From Trema orientale (lineage: Eukaryota; Streptophyta; Magnoliopsida; Rosales; Cannabaceae): 64,000 bases of DNA. The notes below the pieces were generated by a model. The model was not told where the DNA came from. It saw nothing but the letters and a program-made list of their open reading frames with translations, and made no database searches. Made by a program: the position numbers and the translations under genes. The DNA is taken from NCBI GenBank assembly GCA_002914845.1, contig JXTC01000043.1, positions 583,581 to 647,580 of the forward strand, given 5' to 3'. Shown here piece by piece: positions 1 through 11,813 of this stretch; positions within the stretch are counted from its first letter, which is position 1, and the number at the start of each line of letters is the position of its first letter.

Positions 1-329
1 GCTACAATTATGTTAATCAAGGTCCCTGTGTTGCAACTCCACCACCAGCTGGGTATCCCACTTCTACCAATACTTATTCCCAGCAAAGTACTACTACTGT
101 CACCAATTCTAAAGGAGAAGGCTTTTGGAAAGGCTGGTAAGTAATCTATAAATATAATTAAATTGGTCATTTGATTAATATTTAATCTTACAAGTAAGTA
201 ACCTTTATGTGTAAAATTATGGCTTTAGAATTTCTATACACACATATATAAGTAATGAAATTAATGTGCTTATTGTGCAGTGTGGCTGCCTTGTGCTGTT
301 GCTGGGTGTTGGACTTCTGCTGTTGCTGA
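1..329 (+). CDS. CYSTM-domain protein, 3' end (partial)
   Basis: Two exons of a gene that begins before the window. Exon 1-136 reads a Pro/Ser/Thr/Gln-rich stretch ending in EGFWKGC. The intron 137-280 has GTAAGT and GTGCAG borders. Exon 281-329 encodes CVAALCCCWVLDFCCC and then TGA at 327-329. A short low-complexity cytosolic part followed by a C-terminal Cys-rich hydrophobic helix is the hallmark of the cysteine-rich transmembrane module (CYSTM) family, small tail-anchored membrane proteins linked to stress responses in plants. The Cys clusters CCC..CCC and the GxWKGC entry are seen directly; the stress role is family knowledge. The 3' UTR is AT-rich, with an AATAAA at about 441. The start codon and N-terminus are outside the window. 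Confidence 0.88.
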
Positions 330-479
330 TCATAGGAAAAAGAGAGGAGAAAATTATATATTCTATATATATAGTTGCTTACTAGTGACAGTGTGCTTTA
401 ATTTTTGTGTAGTGCTTCTTTTATAGTAAGTTCATAAAGGAATAAAGACATTATAGTGAGGTATTATGTATTAATATTA

Positions 480-2190
480 TAATACTTAAAACCATTTTGA
501 ATTGAACGAAGTGCAGATCATCAGTACTTTTTTAGTTTCAAAGCCCAGTTTGTGTATTGTATTTTTTCACTAAGACCATAAATTCTGTTCTTAATGGATT
601 TGCTGGTTTTAAAAATATCTTAAAAGTGATTGCATACTTACCTGGTTGTAGATGTTTGAAGTTCTAATCTTCCCCCCCACAAAAAAAAAAAAAAAAAAGA
701 AAAACACTATACGTTGTTTATATTGGGGTCTCAAGAAAAGGAAACAACCTGGTGTAAGGAAGATCAACTTCGTTAATTAAGCGATAAATACAAAATAAGG
801 AGTTTACCCATGCATGTTTTCATTTTAATTTAAGATTAATCATAAGAACTTCATGAGGAATAGCAGTTCCAGATGAACTTAATTAAATTGATTAATTTTG
901 GATTAGGTAGTGTGATAACAATAATCGGTAATTGTCAAAGGCTTAAAGCAAATATAATTCTCCAACAAGTTACAACAACAATAATCCAAAAGAAATAATT
1001 AATTTGGAGTAGGTAGGATTTTATATATACTTTAATAGCTAGGGGGTCTTTATATTTGTTTCGTATTTAACTTTTAGACTGGAAATTCTAAAATCAGGCA
1101 GCAAATAAATGTTAAAAATCATACTGTTGGTATGCAGTAGTTAAATTTTTATCTACTGGTTAAAATTTTCGTCCAATATATAATGGAAAGATTTTGCACT
1201 ATAGTCAAAATAAAAAAAAACTTCTTTTTTTTTTTAAATAAAAAAAAAAACAACTTCTTGACTCTTAAAAATTGTCTCAACTTTATCATCGTTTTTCAAA
1301 GTCTTGATAGCTTTTACTTAATCATAATCCGTGTATGTCATCATGTTTCAAAAAAAAAAAAAATAGAGGTGCTATTCTTTTGCCGCATAATTAAAGAACA
1401 GTATATATACATATATATTTTATTAAGATATTTTTAAGAATTGTACTGATCAGTTGATTACTTATAATTTCAAAAGGAAATTTACATATCAAATTAAGTT
1501 GAACGAAATTGATCTTCATTGTTCTAAATATTATCAATTATATACTCAAATCATGAGACATTAATTTATTCTTCCTTTTCTCGTTTTTGAAAAGGAATTA
1601 TGTCCTCGTGAGTATATAAGGTACTGTTCGTTAGGTATAAGGTGAGGTTCATGTCACTCGTGATTTCAAAATAAAATCTTTCGACACAATTTTTTACTAA
1701 CTGATCATCTCAATTAATTATTCGAATTATACGATTTAATTCTTTTGTTCTTTCTTTTATAATATTTATTTTCAACACCATATAGATATGGATTCTAGTA
1801 TATTCACTTAACATGAAACACAATTCGATAATATTTTAGCCACTGAAAATAAGAGAAAAAACAAAATGCAACTCAATTCGAATTTTGAGGCCAAAAAGAT
1901 GGAATTTTAGAGTTGGGGAGAAAAAAACCAACTTCACATGGGGAGCCAGTGATCTCTTGATCGTTGGCTAATTTAGTATGAAAAAATGGACTCGGATCGT
2001 CTGTCCAAGAATCCTGTCCCAATTCCTGTCCAACATATAAAAGCTCACCATATCATTAAAAACCTTTCCTCATCCTCTATCAAGTCTTTATAAATTAGAG
2101 TAAAAACTTACAATTAACAGTCACAAAATTTGTAAGAATTCTAAAATTGTCATTTAGATTTATTTTCGGCCACCGCCACTATTACCGCGT
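480..2190. other. AT-rich spacer, no gene seen
   Basis: No coding region can be supported. The stretch holds homopolymer A/T runs (about 677-700, 1208-1250, 1348-1363). From about 1615 to 1795 it holds a copy of a dispersed repeat that recurs at 9655-9883. Confidence 0.6.
1615..1795 (+). repeat. dispersed repeat, copy 1
   Basis: This segment shares ordered blocks with 9655-9883 in the same orientation: TAAGGTGAGGTTCATGTC, ATAAAATCTTTC, and a final ATTTTC-CAACAC-ATATAGAT. The second copy is interrupted after this last block by the MULE at 9884. The class of element is not recognisable. Confidence 0.55.
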
Positions 2191-3511
2191 GCCATGCTGC
2201 TAGATTCTTTTTTTTTTTTTTTGAAAGAAATAACGAAATATTAATAATGAGCATCTGCTAAAACAGCAGAAGCAATAAACAATGGACTAGACTTCACCCA
2301 ATACATATTGTCGGGAGAAGACTAAGCAAAACTAGCTAATTTATAGCCCACCCTATTCTCTTCTTGAGAAACATGACCACATGAATCACAATTAACAATA
2401 ATCATAAGTAATTTTACATTAGAAACTAAAGGGGAATTAGCAGCTAGTAGTTGGGGTGAAAGAATAGCACTAACAGCCTTCAGAGCATCACTATCAACAC
2501 AAGACGGAGACAAGGCCGGATCAATAGCAAGACGCAGCCTCTCCCGAATAGCTATCGATTCGGCATCTTCAGCTGAAAAATTCCCAGAAAAATGGCTAGA
2601 GCAAGCAGCTAAAACAACCCCGTTATGATCTCGGATAACAGCACCCAATCCCACCACATCTTCATTTGTTCTGACCAAAGCATCCGTATTAAGCTTAAGA
2701 CAACCCAATGACGGAGCAGTCCAACATTTATCCACTACACTTATATTGGTAGTAACTGAACTCCAAGCTTCCCCCACCTAATGGAATTCAGCAAGAAAAT
2801 CGGACATAAAATTAGCAAGACCAGTAGCATGCCGACTCAGACCCCCATGTACCAGTGAATTGCGATCTGACCAAATGCACCATAACACAACACAAACTAG
2901 CTGAAATCTCTCCTTAGTATAGCATTCAAAAAGAGCAAGCAGAGAATCTGCACTTTTATCACATATACAAGATTTGATGCTATCCTCAAGACCAATCCAC
3001 TTCCAAACTGACTTTGCATAAGGGCATCTAAAGAACACATGAATCACTGATTCCTCTCCTACATTACATCTTGGGCATCGAGTATCGACATCGATTTTCG
3101 TCTTAATTAGATTAGAATTTGAAGGAATAGAATTGTGGAAAAATCTCCAAATAAATGATCTAATTTTCAGGGGCAATCGAAACTTCCAAAGTGATTTTCA
3201 CCACTTCGAAAGAAGAAAAGATTTAGGACCAGCTCGCTCAATCTCCTCCTTTAAAAAGATTCGATAGCCGCTCTTAACAGAATATGTTCCATCATTCGTC
3301 TTAAAATGCCAAATAATTCTATCGCTCACCAACGACCTACTCAATAGAATAGACATAACCACATCATAGTCAATCAGTAAAAAAGTATCCCGTACCTGAG
3401 AGACATTCCACGTTCTGGCTAGAGAAATAAGATCTTTAACTAGCAAAGCGTCATTGGAAGGTCTCATAATTGGGCCAAACATAACAGGACGAGGCCATGC
3501 TGCTAGATTCT
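2191..3511 (-). mobile_element. 5'-truncated LINE with 18-bp target duplication
   Basis: A perfect 18-bp direct repeat, GCCATGCTGCTAGATTCT, lies at 2191-2208 and 3494-3511. Between them, read on the minus strand, is the 3' part of a LINE ORF2 (zf-RVT and RNase H regions), a short 3' UTR and a poly(A) tail seen as the T run at 2209-2222. Target duplication, oligo(A) end and loss of the 5' two thirds are typical products of target-primed reverse transcription that stopped early. Endonuclease and reverse transcriptase core domains are absent. Confidence 0.93.
2322..3492 (-). pseudogene. LINE ORF2 remnant (zf-RVT + RNase H)
   Basis: One continuous minus-strand frame from the truncation point at about 3492 to the stop at 2322, broken only by two in-frame stops (TGA at 3198-3200, TAG at 2778-2780). 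The first part reads the connecting region before the zinc-binding domain. The middle reads PLKIRSFIWRFFHNSIP, followed by a C-x2-C then H-x4-C arrangement, the zf-RVT pattern. The last part is an RNase H-like domain with LNTDAL, an AEDAES glutamate and VDSDALKAV acidic residues, ending in a HVSQEENRVGYKLASFA-type tail. There are no frameshifts, so decay is slight. It cannot encode a working enzyme because endonuclease and RT are missing. Confidence 0.9.
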
Positions 3512-4521
3512 AGGCCACCAATATTCATAGTAATGCTGATTCCGCTAACTGTAAAATTAAGCCTAAAGCTAATGGTCGTATATAACAAAGTTCTCTAACT
3601 ACACTAACGCATATATTATGGGTCTCCCTCTAATTTGTCTCCTAAAAGTTTTCTTTCTCTTTTTTTTTTTTTGGAATTGACTTTTTATCCACTAGCATAG
3701 ATGCTTACGCTCATTCTTTTTTTCGTTTCGTTGTTATACGCGTACTTGTTGCCCTTAATTTATTGTCGTCGAATCTCGAACTGGAGCTAGCTGTTGATGA
3801 CACACAACACCGGTAATAGTTATTATCTAGTATGTATACTTCGTTACACGAATCTATACCAGGATGATTGGAAAGTTCATAATATTTGGACACATTGGCT
3901 CTGCCCCTTTGCTATTTATTTTATTTGAATCATATTATATAGCATTGTCTCGTACGTTTTAACATTAAGATTTCGGCAGTTGAGTTATAAAGCATGTCTT
4001 AATAGAGTTGAAAAGAGCACCCCTATAGTTGATTATATTAATGCCGCCGAACGAAAGATTCATCAATATAGGCTGTCCTTCCAAACTATAAACAACTATT
4101 AATTTGATGTAAAACTAGTAAACTATATATATATGTAGTATTAATTCATTGTAATTCCACGAAAATATATGTTTAAAAATTCATAAAAGGATGCAACTTT
4201 AATGGGACTTTGATCAGTTTGTGCATAGATCAAAGTTTATGTTTGCTAATACAAAATTGAGTATGCTCTGCAAAATTTAAGTGTCCATTTAATGAGAATG
4301 CTAGCATTTATGATGGAAATAAACATAAAATCACAATTAGCGCAGATGTCTTTTATTTTCTGTATTTAATTCAGATCATAACTAAATTTTTCTTACAATT
4401 TTTTTCCTTGTTAGAAAATAGAAACCACCTAATTTCAAGGCCAAAATACTCTTTAGCATATATTATCAAATCAGCCTAGGCTTTTTCCTCTTACAGAGAG
4501 ATGAAAGCATCATAAATAATT
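3512..4521. other. AT-rich spacer, no gene seen
   Basis: No coding or RNA gene is supported. A minus-strand open frame at 3711-3893 has Ser- and Lys/Arg-rich composition without recognisable features. Confidence 0.5.
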
Positions 4522-5278
4522 TAGGCCCACTTTGGTAGAGCGGTAGATTTTAAGGAAAATACTTTTAGCTGTGTTGAAAAAAAAATCCGCTGTAGTGTAA
4601 AGTAGCTGAGTGTCTGATAAATTGTAATTTTAAAGTACTGTGACTTGAAAAAACTGTATTAAAATATTTGATAAACCGTATGAGTACAAATATAAAATGA
4701 CCAAAATAAACATCATTATATAATTGTACATATTTATATAAAGAACTTATTAATATTTTTTATAATTATGCATATTTTTACATATTAAATATATTAATAC
4801 TTTTTTTAAAAAAAATTGATATGAAAATAAACTCAATTAAATTAGTTACTCAATTAAATTTATTTTATTTTGTTTTATTTTATTTTATTTTAATCTGAAT
4901 TTGAAATTTTAATAAAGAATCAATTTGGTTACTTCAAAATAATTAATATGAAAAGTATTTTGATCAATTATGATTTAAATATATTAATACTTTTTTAAAA
5001 AAATTAATATGAAAATAAACTCAATTAAATGTTCGGCATTTTTTGCTTTTAAGTAAGAGTATTTTTAGTCATTATGATTTATTCATTAAAAGATAGTGTA
5101 GATTTCTGCATGATCTAAAAGCCAAAGTTGTCTTAGGCCAGCTTTAGCTTATAACTGTAACTTTGTCAAAAATTATTGAATAATCTGATTTTTAAGTTTT
5201 TACCAAACATCTTTTAGCCTGGAGATTATTTGAAAAATGCTTTTAGCTTATTGAAAAGCTAAAACAAACTGGACCCTA
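4522..5278. repeat. MITE-like element with short terminal inverted repeats
   Basis: The element begins GGCCCACTTTGGTAGAGC at 4524. It ends with a sequence whose reverse complement begins GGGTCCAGTTTGTTTTAGC (ending 5276), so the ends are imperfect inverted repeats. TA dinucleotides flank both sides. The interior is AT-rich, with a direct repeat (about 4785-4840 and 4977-5030) and no coding capacity. Family assignment is uncertain. Confidence 0.5.
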
Positions 5279-7125
5279 ATATATAAAACCTATGTATATT
5301 TACATGTATGTATACACCAAAGGCAATGATGAGAGAGTAATATTTCAATTTCAATATCACAAGAAATTAAACATCAAAAATCGAAACCTCGTAGACGCAT
5401 TCAAAAGGCAATTCAATCAAGAAAAAGTAAAATAACTTTTTACACTAGAGAAGAGGTTGGAGTAAAGTTTTCAAGTTATTTAAACTAAATTCCCCATGCA
5501 TCGTTAAATGGTAATGGGTATGTTTTTAATTTGGTGTTACAGCTTCCTTAGCCTCTGAATGTTATTCCTTTGATTTAACACGTGGAAGCCCACCGAGTTA
5601 CCACTGCCTCTCCCTACATATATAATTACAACAAGAACACCCCAAAATATATAATATCAAAACCATATTATTATTCATCTTAATTCTCATGCAAATATAA
5701 TATCCATCATTGGCTTTGCTTGCTTGTTCAAATAGACTATAGTCTATATATACGTTACCTTCTCTAATTCCCTTAGATTCTTCTTTCAACCACAATAGTA
5801 CTGTAGTCTGTACAATCATGACTCATAAGGATCAACAAAAAACTCCTCTGGTAAGGGGTTTTTTTTTTTTTTTTTTTTTGACTTCAACATTAAAGAAATT
5901 TGTTCCTTAAATTAACTAATTAGCTAGCCTTATAAATATCAAAGTACTATGGTGCTAATTTAATTTGGATTATGTAATAGTAGTTTTTCATATTTGATTT
6001 GAAATTCCTTTTTGTGGATCTATATATAAGCAGTAGTGTATCCACCAGCAGTGCTGGAACATTCTCTACCTCCGCCGCTGCCTCCTCCTGAATCATACTA
6101 CCACCATAATACATGCACAACGGAATATAAAACAGATATTATTTGTAACTCTTTGTATAGTATATAAAAATAAAACCAAGAGATCATATACCTAGTACAC
6201 TAACACAAGATCACACAAGTCACAAGGTATATGTGGAGTACTAGCCTTGAGTACTAAACAAAAAATAAAAAGAGATTAAAAGACTCGATTCAACCTTAAA
6301 TTGAAAAAAAAAAATTGTGAATTAAACTCCCCGTATAGAGAAATTATTGAGACCTATTAGTGTCTGTAAGAATTGTCTATATATATATATACACCAAAGT
6401 AAAACAATAGACGTACACTATAAACTCATGTGTGCCTATATATATATAGGGATAATATCAAAGAGTGATGTTTAAATGGAGATTTTTATTTTTTCTCCAT
6501 AGATGTGTACTTTAACTAAGTTGGAAATAACTAGCAAAAACAAGTCATTTTTATCTATAACCATTCCTCTAAATTTTTTCAGAAAATCTTCTTTCCATTA
6601 GGTAGAAATTTGGAATGACTTTTTAAGGAAAACAATTTAGAATAGTTTTTTTTAAGGAAAAAATTTTGATAAAAAATATTAGTATATGGTTAGTTTTTTC
6701 TTCTTCTTTTTTTTTTTTTAAATTTTTATACAGATAGTTATAAAATTATAAAAAAGAAGGAATGACTTTTTTAAGGAAAATTTTTTGATGAAAAGTATTA
6801 TTATTTTAATATTAGCCGTTTACATGTAAAATGGGATAAGTAGTAAACATTATTGCAGCAAAGATGGAATTAAATAACCTTAATGTAGATAAATACAGTA
6901 TTGTAATTTAAAAAATATTATAATTCGATGTTTTGTAATTAAAAATATTGTAATTAAAAACATGAATTTTTTTTTAAAAAAATACATGTAAAAATAGGAC
7001 TCGTAAAATATGTAACACGTAATATTTAAATATTGAAATTAAATACATGGAAAAGTTTTGAAAACAAAATTTGACATGGAAAAGTAGAAAAATTAAATAT
7101 GTAACACATAAAATCAAAAAAAAAA
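5279..7125. other. AT-rich spacer with one GC-richer island
   Basis: Mostly A/T-rich DNA with long T runs (5861-5879) and short TA repeats. The island at about 6020-6097 is much richer in G and C. Read on the minus strand after an AG it gives a Gly/Ser-rich peptide ending in TAG at 6020; see findings. No complete gene is seen. Confidence 0.4.
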
Positions 7126-7127
7126 AA

Positions 7128-7390
7128 AAGATAGATAATTTCTAGACTAGATAAGTTTTATGACTTCAAAGAAAATTAGTTAACCTAACGAAAAAAAAAA
7201 GAGCATGCAGTAATAAAATTTTAAAAAAGAGGTAATTATATATGGAACACGTGAAATAAAAAAAAAAATTGGAAAAGTCTTTATCAACTAGATAAGTTAC
7301 ATGACTAGAAAGAAAATTAGTTAAATTAGTTCACCTAGGAAAAAAAAGAGCGTGTATAAATAAAATTTTAAAAAAGAAAGAAAAAAATAT
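7128..7390 (+). repeat. degenerate tandem duplication
   Basis: Two similar units, about 7130-7245 and 7275-7390. Each contains the order CTAGATAAGTT, ATGACT, AGAAAATTAGTTAA, AAAAAAGAGC and AATAAAATTTTAAAAAAG. AT-rich and non-coding. Confidence 0.55.
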
Positions 7391-7804
7391 AATTGGTAAT
7401 AACAATAATTAGAGATAAGAAATGAAAGAAAATAAGAGTAAAAATATAGGAATCAACAATGGAATGAGAATAAAAAAAAACAATGAAAAAGAGATTGGAA
7501 AAAAAAAAAAAAAACTATCCAACTTATAGGTCACAAACAAATTAAAATTTTTTTAAGTCATAAATAGCTTTCTATATTTATATACGTATTAATTAGATTT
7601 TTCCTTTTTGGTAGAACTACTAATATTATTGTAACAATCATATCAAAATTCAATGGCCCAAATTAGAGTCCACATCCATGGAGCAAAAATAAAAATATCT
7701 ATTAAAACATCACCCTAACATCAAAATATATATATATAAATCTCTAATACAAATTGAATTGATATCTAATATCAAATTGAATAATTAATTTCATATAAAT
7801 GAAA

Positions 7805-8425
7805 ATGTGTCAAGAGGATCAGGCCAGTCCATTAGTACGACACATCATGGCATACTAAAATGTGGGCCATACCGGGCTCACAACTTAAGCACGATAGACT
7901 GAGCACGAGACGGCACGTTTGTAGGTACGACACGACATGGCACATTGACACGACAAGACATACCATGCTAACATGTAGGCAGAGTATATTAGCACATTAC
8001 ACATGTATTATTTTAAATTATTTTCTCAATACACGATTGTCATCCTAATTAAGAGACAATCTATAATTAATTATGATTTGTAATATTTCACTAGTCGTTT
8101 TTTTCATTCTTCTTTGGTGTTTAAAAGTTTTATCTTTAACTTATTACATTAATGTTTTGAGAAAAAAAAGTGTTTATAAAACGGTAATAAAATTAAGTAA
8201 ATTTTATGAATTAAGAGGGTTAATTTTGGCCCAAATGGATTGGCACATTTAGGCACATAGGCTAACATGGTATGATACGAAGTATGATATGGCACGACAC
8301 ATTTAAGCATAGGCCAAAGGGCTGTGTCAGGCCGGTGATTTTAAATTTTGGGCACGATATGACTAAAAAATAAGTACGGCACGATCCAGGATAAAAGCAC
8401 GTTTGTGTCCAACTTTAACGTTTAA
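7805..8425. repeat. GGCACGACA-rich dispersed repeat
   Basis: Both ends are rich in variants of GGCACGACAC, GGCACATT and AGGCCAG/GGCCGG, with a plainer AT-rich middle. This composition marks a common but poorly classified type of plant non-autonomous repeat. The outer parts are partly inverted with respect to each other (GGATCAGGCCAG on the left, the complement of CACCGGCCTGACAC on the right). No coding potential. Confidence 0.5.
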
Positions 8426-9269
8426 CAACTCTCTCTATATATATATACGGTAATCTTGAGACAGGACTGCCAAATAATTATTATCTGAACAATTGTGAAA
8501 CAATTATTATACATTCTAAATAGATGAAATATACTCCTAATAATTATATTCAATGATATGATTTTAAAAAATTTCTCAATTAAGTTTTCACTATTTCAAT
8601 AATGTGTCCTGGAATTTTGAGGTAATTAGGCTAAGTATCAATTATGGAGGATGATATTTGATTTATAACAGTTTTTGGTAGGGTTTTTTTTTTTTTGGTT
8701 AATTTAAAGAACACTGCTAATCTGCTATAAATTTTTAGACTTACTATCCATGATGTAAGCCTTGAGATTTTCCTCATGCAATCCCAATAGGGCAATAGGC
8801 CTAGACCTAATGACTGGGGTAGTCATGTGGCCCAAATTGACAAGAGTAGTCTCATTTTAGTTGACTTTCTCGAACACTGACTTGTTAGTTTCTTTTTGTC
8901 TAGTCATTTGCATCCATATTTGTTTATCTTATTGATATCTTCAATTGCTTCCTTAAGTTCAAAAACAATTGATGCTTTTGCAGTATTTTATACTTTTTAA
9001 GGCAAAAAGAAACTATTTTTGTCCACTAATTTTGAGGCAAACTATGTCAAAGTCAATTCTATCAATGCAAAGTGCAATACTTGGCAAAAATCAGAGAAAT
9101 AAGGGATTATTTGTCCTTCTATTCTAAATTTAGTTCAATGAAATTGGTGTTCAATAATGTAACTATTTTTTGTTATTTACTTATTGTATGTATATCTGAT
9201 GACATTTAATTTATTATTACTCTTCTTCTTTCTTTCCCTTTATAAATGAAATTATCTTATAATGTTCTT
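8426..9269. other. AT-rich spacer, no gene seen
   Basis: No supported features beyond short homopolymers. Confidence 0.5.
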
Positions 9270-9650
9270 CCCCCTTATTTCATCGGTGGTCATTAAATTA
9301 TTATCCAAATTCCATTTTTGTCACTAAATTTCGAAAGGTCTCTGTTTCGTCATCCAATCTTTTCCTTTATCTCATTTAATCAATTTTTGCCACCTGTAGG
9401 CTGTGGATCAAAATTGGATGGAAAACAATATGTACCAATCACGCGAATGGTGCTTAATAATGAGATTGATCCTTACTCACGTGATTGGAAGTTGGCATAT
9501 GGTGTATTCTCATTTATTCATAGAAAAGAGAGACAAAATTGAATTAAACGGGACAAAGGAAAGAAACAAGATGTTGAAATAAAGACATTTGAAATATAGA
9601 GATCAAAATGAAATTCAAGTGATATTTTAGGGTCTAATATAGGTTTTTAT
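9270..9650. repeat. palindromic MITE-like element (about 110-bp inverted ends)
   Basis: The left end (about 9283-9400) and the reverse complement of the right end (about 9530-9645) align over roughly 110 bases. Shared blocks include TTCCATTTTTGTC/TTTCATTTTGATC, CTTTCCTTT and TTTAATCAATTTT. No protein is supported. Confidence 0.5.
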
Positions 9651-9654
9651 TAGC

Positions 9655-9874
9655 AAGTATAAAGTAAGGTGTAAGGTGAGGTTCATGTCTTACCCCACAA
9701 AAAAAAAAAAATAAATAAATAAAAGAAAAGAGTGACGTCTTCATGATTAATTTCCCATTAATAAAATCTTTCTACATTATTTTTACCAACTAATCATGTA
9801 CTTTGATTAAACGATCTACATTTATATGATTTTTTTATTGGGTAACGAATTGGTAATTTTATTTTCCAACACTA
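9655..9874 (+). repeat. dispersed repeat, copy 2
   Basis: Related to 1615-1795 (see there), with an extra A-rich insertion near 9700-9730. It stops where the outer MULE is inserted. Confidence 0.5.
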
Positions 9875-11123
9875 TATAGATTAGAGGAAATTGCAGTGAA
9901 AGTCTCTTTTTTTTAGTCGAAATTTACACTTATATACACAATTTTTTTTTTCTGACAGTGTTAATACCTTCCGTCCATAAAATAAAAGAAATAAAATCAT
10001 AAAAAAGGAAGAAGTTAAAAAAAAAAACAAAAATACTAATTGAGTAAACAATAATAACCTTATTGAGTAAAAAAAAAAAAACTAATTGAGTAAACACTAA
10101 AAACTTAATTGAGTAAAAAACTAACCGACTAAAACTAAAAGTTTCTAACACTTATACCTACAAAAATTGAAAAGAATTACAAAAATATGGAAGTTAGGAT
10201 TTTTTCCAATTTTTGTACGGTTTTAATTAGGAAAATATCACTTTTTAAAAAATATTTAGAAAATTATCATTTTTAAAATAGTTATTGATTAACGGTTTCT
10301 GGAAACTGGTTATTGGAAACTGATTACCAGTTATATGCTGGTTATAAATATCTTCGATTACTAATTACCAATTTCTAGAAACTGGTTACTAGAAACTAGT
10401 TATTATTTTAAAAAATAGTATTTTATAAATATTTTTTAAAAAATAGTATTTTTCTAATAAAAACCGTGAAAAATACAAAAGCACAATATTTTTCCAATTT
10501 TTTTTTCGAAAATACCGTATATTTTCTAATTTTCCCTAAAACTAATTACGCTGAAGGCCTACCAATCAAACAAATTTACATTTTATTCATTTATTTTTAA
10601 GAAAAAAGACCCAAAATTGAATTGATCCAGATGATGATAAATTCTAATAATGACAAAAACAGAGAGCTACGGGGTAGAAGAAGAGGAGGTCGGGAGAGGA
10701 ATGCGGGAGGAAGAGGAAGAGGAGGGAGAAGAAGAGGGAGGTTTGCGGTTGAGATTAGATCTTATGGCAGATTTAATGGACGAAAAGGATGCTCTATTCG
10801 CTAATCAGTTGCAGACTAAGGCCATCACAATAGAGAATGACTAACAAGATGAAGCCAAAGCAATAACTGCGGCCAGAGCAACCCGGAGGTAGATCTAGAT
10901 CTCAAGGAAAACTAAGGCCATGATTTTGAGTTTTAGCCGCTTTGTATTCCACCACTTAGAAGGTGGTGGCTTATATTGGGCTCTATTTTCACTGTTGGTT
11001 TTTGAGAGGCTACAATTTTATATATGAGAAATTAGGCCATATATGCACGAAGGTCGGTCTATTTTGGCCCGTATACCCATTTTAAAAAAACGCTGAAAAA
11101 TATGCACCTGGACGAAATTACCC

Positions 11124-11461
11124 NNNNNNNNNNNNNNNNNNNNNNNNNNNNNNNNNNNNNNNNNNNNNNNNNNNNNNNNNNNNNNNNNNNNNNNNNNNNN
11201 NNNNNNNNNNNNNNNNNNNNNNNNNNNNNNNNNNNNNNNNNNNNNNNNNNNNNNNNNNNNNNNNNNNNNNNNNNNNNNNNNNNNNNNNNNNNNNNNNNNN
11301 NNNNNNNNNNNNNNNNNNNNNNNNNNNNNNNNNNNNNNNNNNNNNNNNNNNNNNNNNNNNNNNNNNNNNNNNNNNNNNNNNNNNNNNNNNNNNNNNNNNN
11401 NNNNNNNNNNNNNNNNNNNNNNNNNNNNNNNNNNNNNNNNNNNNNNNNNNNNNNNNNNNNN
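11124..11461. other. assembly gap (338 N)
   Basis: A run of N. It directly abuts a 135-bp tandem array, so it probably marks additional or collapsed repeat units; the true length is unknown. Confidence 0.99.
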
Positions 11462-11477
11462 GATTCATTTCGATGAT

Positions 11478-11757
11478 GAATTTCGAGGCATTCGCCAATT
11501 TTAAGTGTTGCTGTAATTTTACTCGTTTGGAATCGAAATAGCATCGAAACTCACTGCATCGAAAAATCGATTGTTTTCGATGCTGTTCGATGCATTTTGA
11601 TGCATTTCGATTCCATTTCGAGGCATTCGCCAATTTTAAGTGTTGCTGTAATTTTACTCGTTTGGAATCGAAATAGCATCGAAACTCACTGCATCGAAAA
11701 TTCGATTGTTTTCGATGCTGTTCGATGCATTTTGATGCATTTCGATTACATTTCGAT
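11478..11757 (+). repeat. 135-bp tandem repeat, about two units, beside the gap
   Basis: CGAGGCATTCGCCAATTTTA begins at 11484 and again at 11619, giving a 135-base period. The units are almost identical and contain several TTTCGAT/TCGAAA motifs. A partial unit continues to about 11757. Confidence 0.9.
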
Positions 11758-11813
11758 GGACTTCAATTATATTGAAATTTTTTTTTCTCTACTTTTTTTT
11801 TCCGTATATGCAG

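Noticed and set aside
1183..1437. Open frame of 84 codons on the plus strand
   Set aside because: Composed mostly of Phe/Lys/Asn from A and T runs; no motifs and no splice or homology support.
5598..5819. 73-codon minus-strand frame
   Set aside because: Random-looking composition in AT-rich DNA; no recognisable domain.
7860..8048. 62-codon plus-strand frame with His/Thr/Arg-rich sequence
   Set aside because: Direct translation of the GGCACGACA repeat; not a gene.
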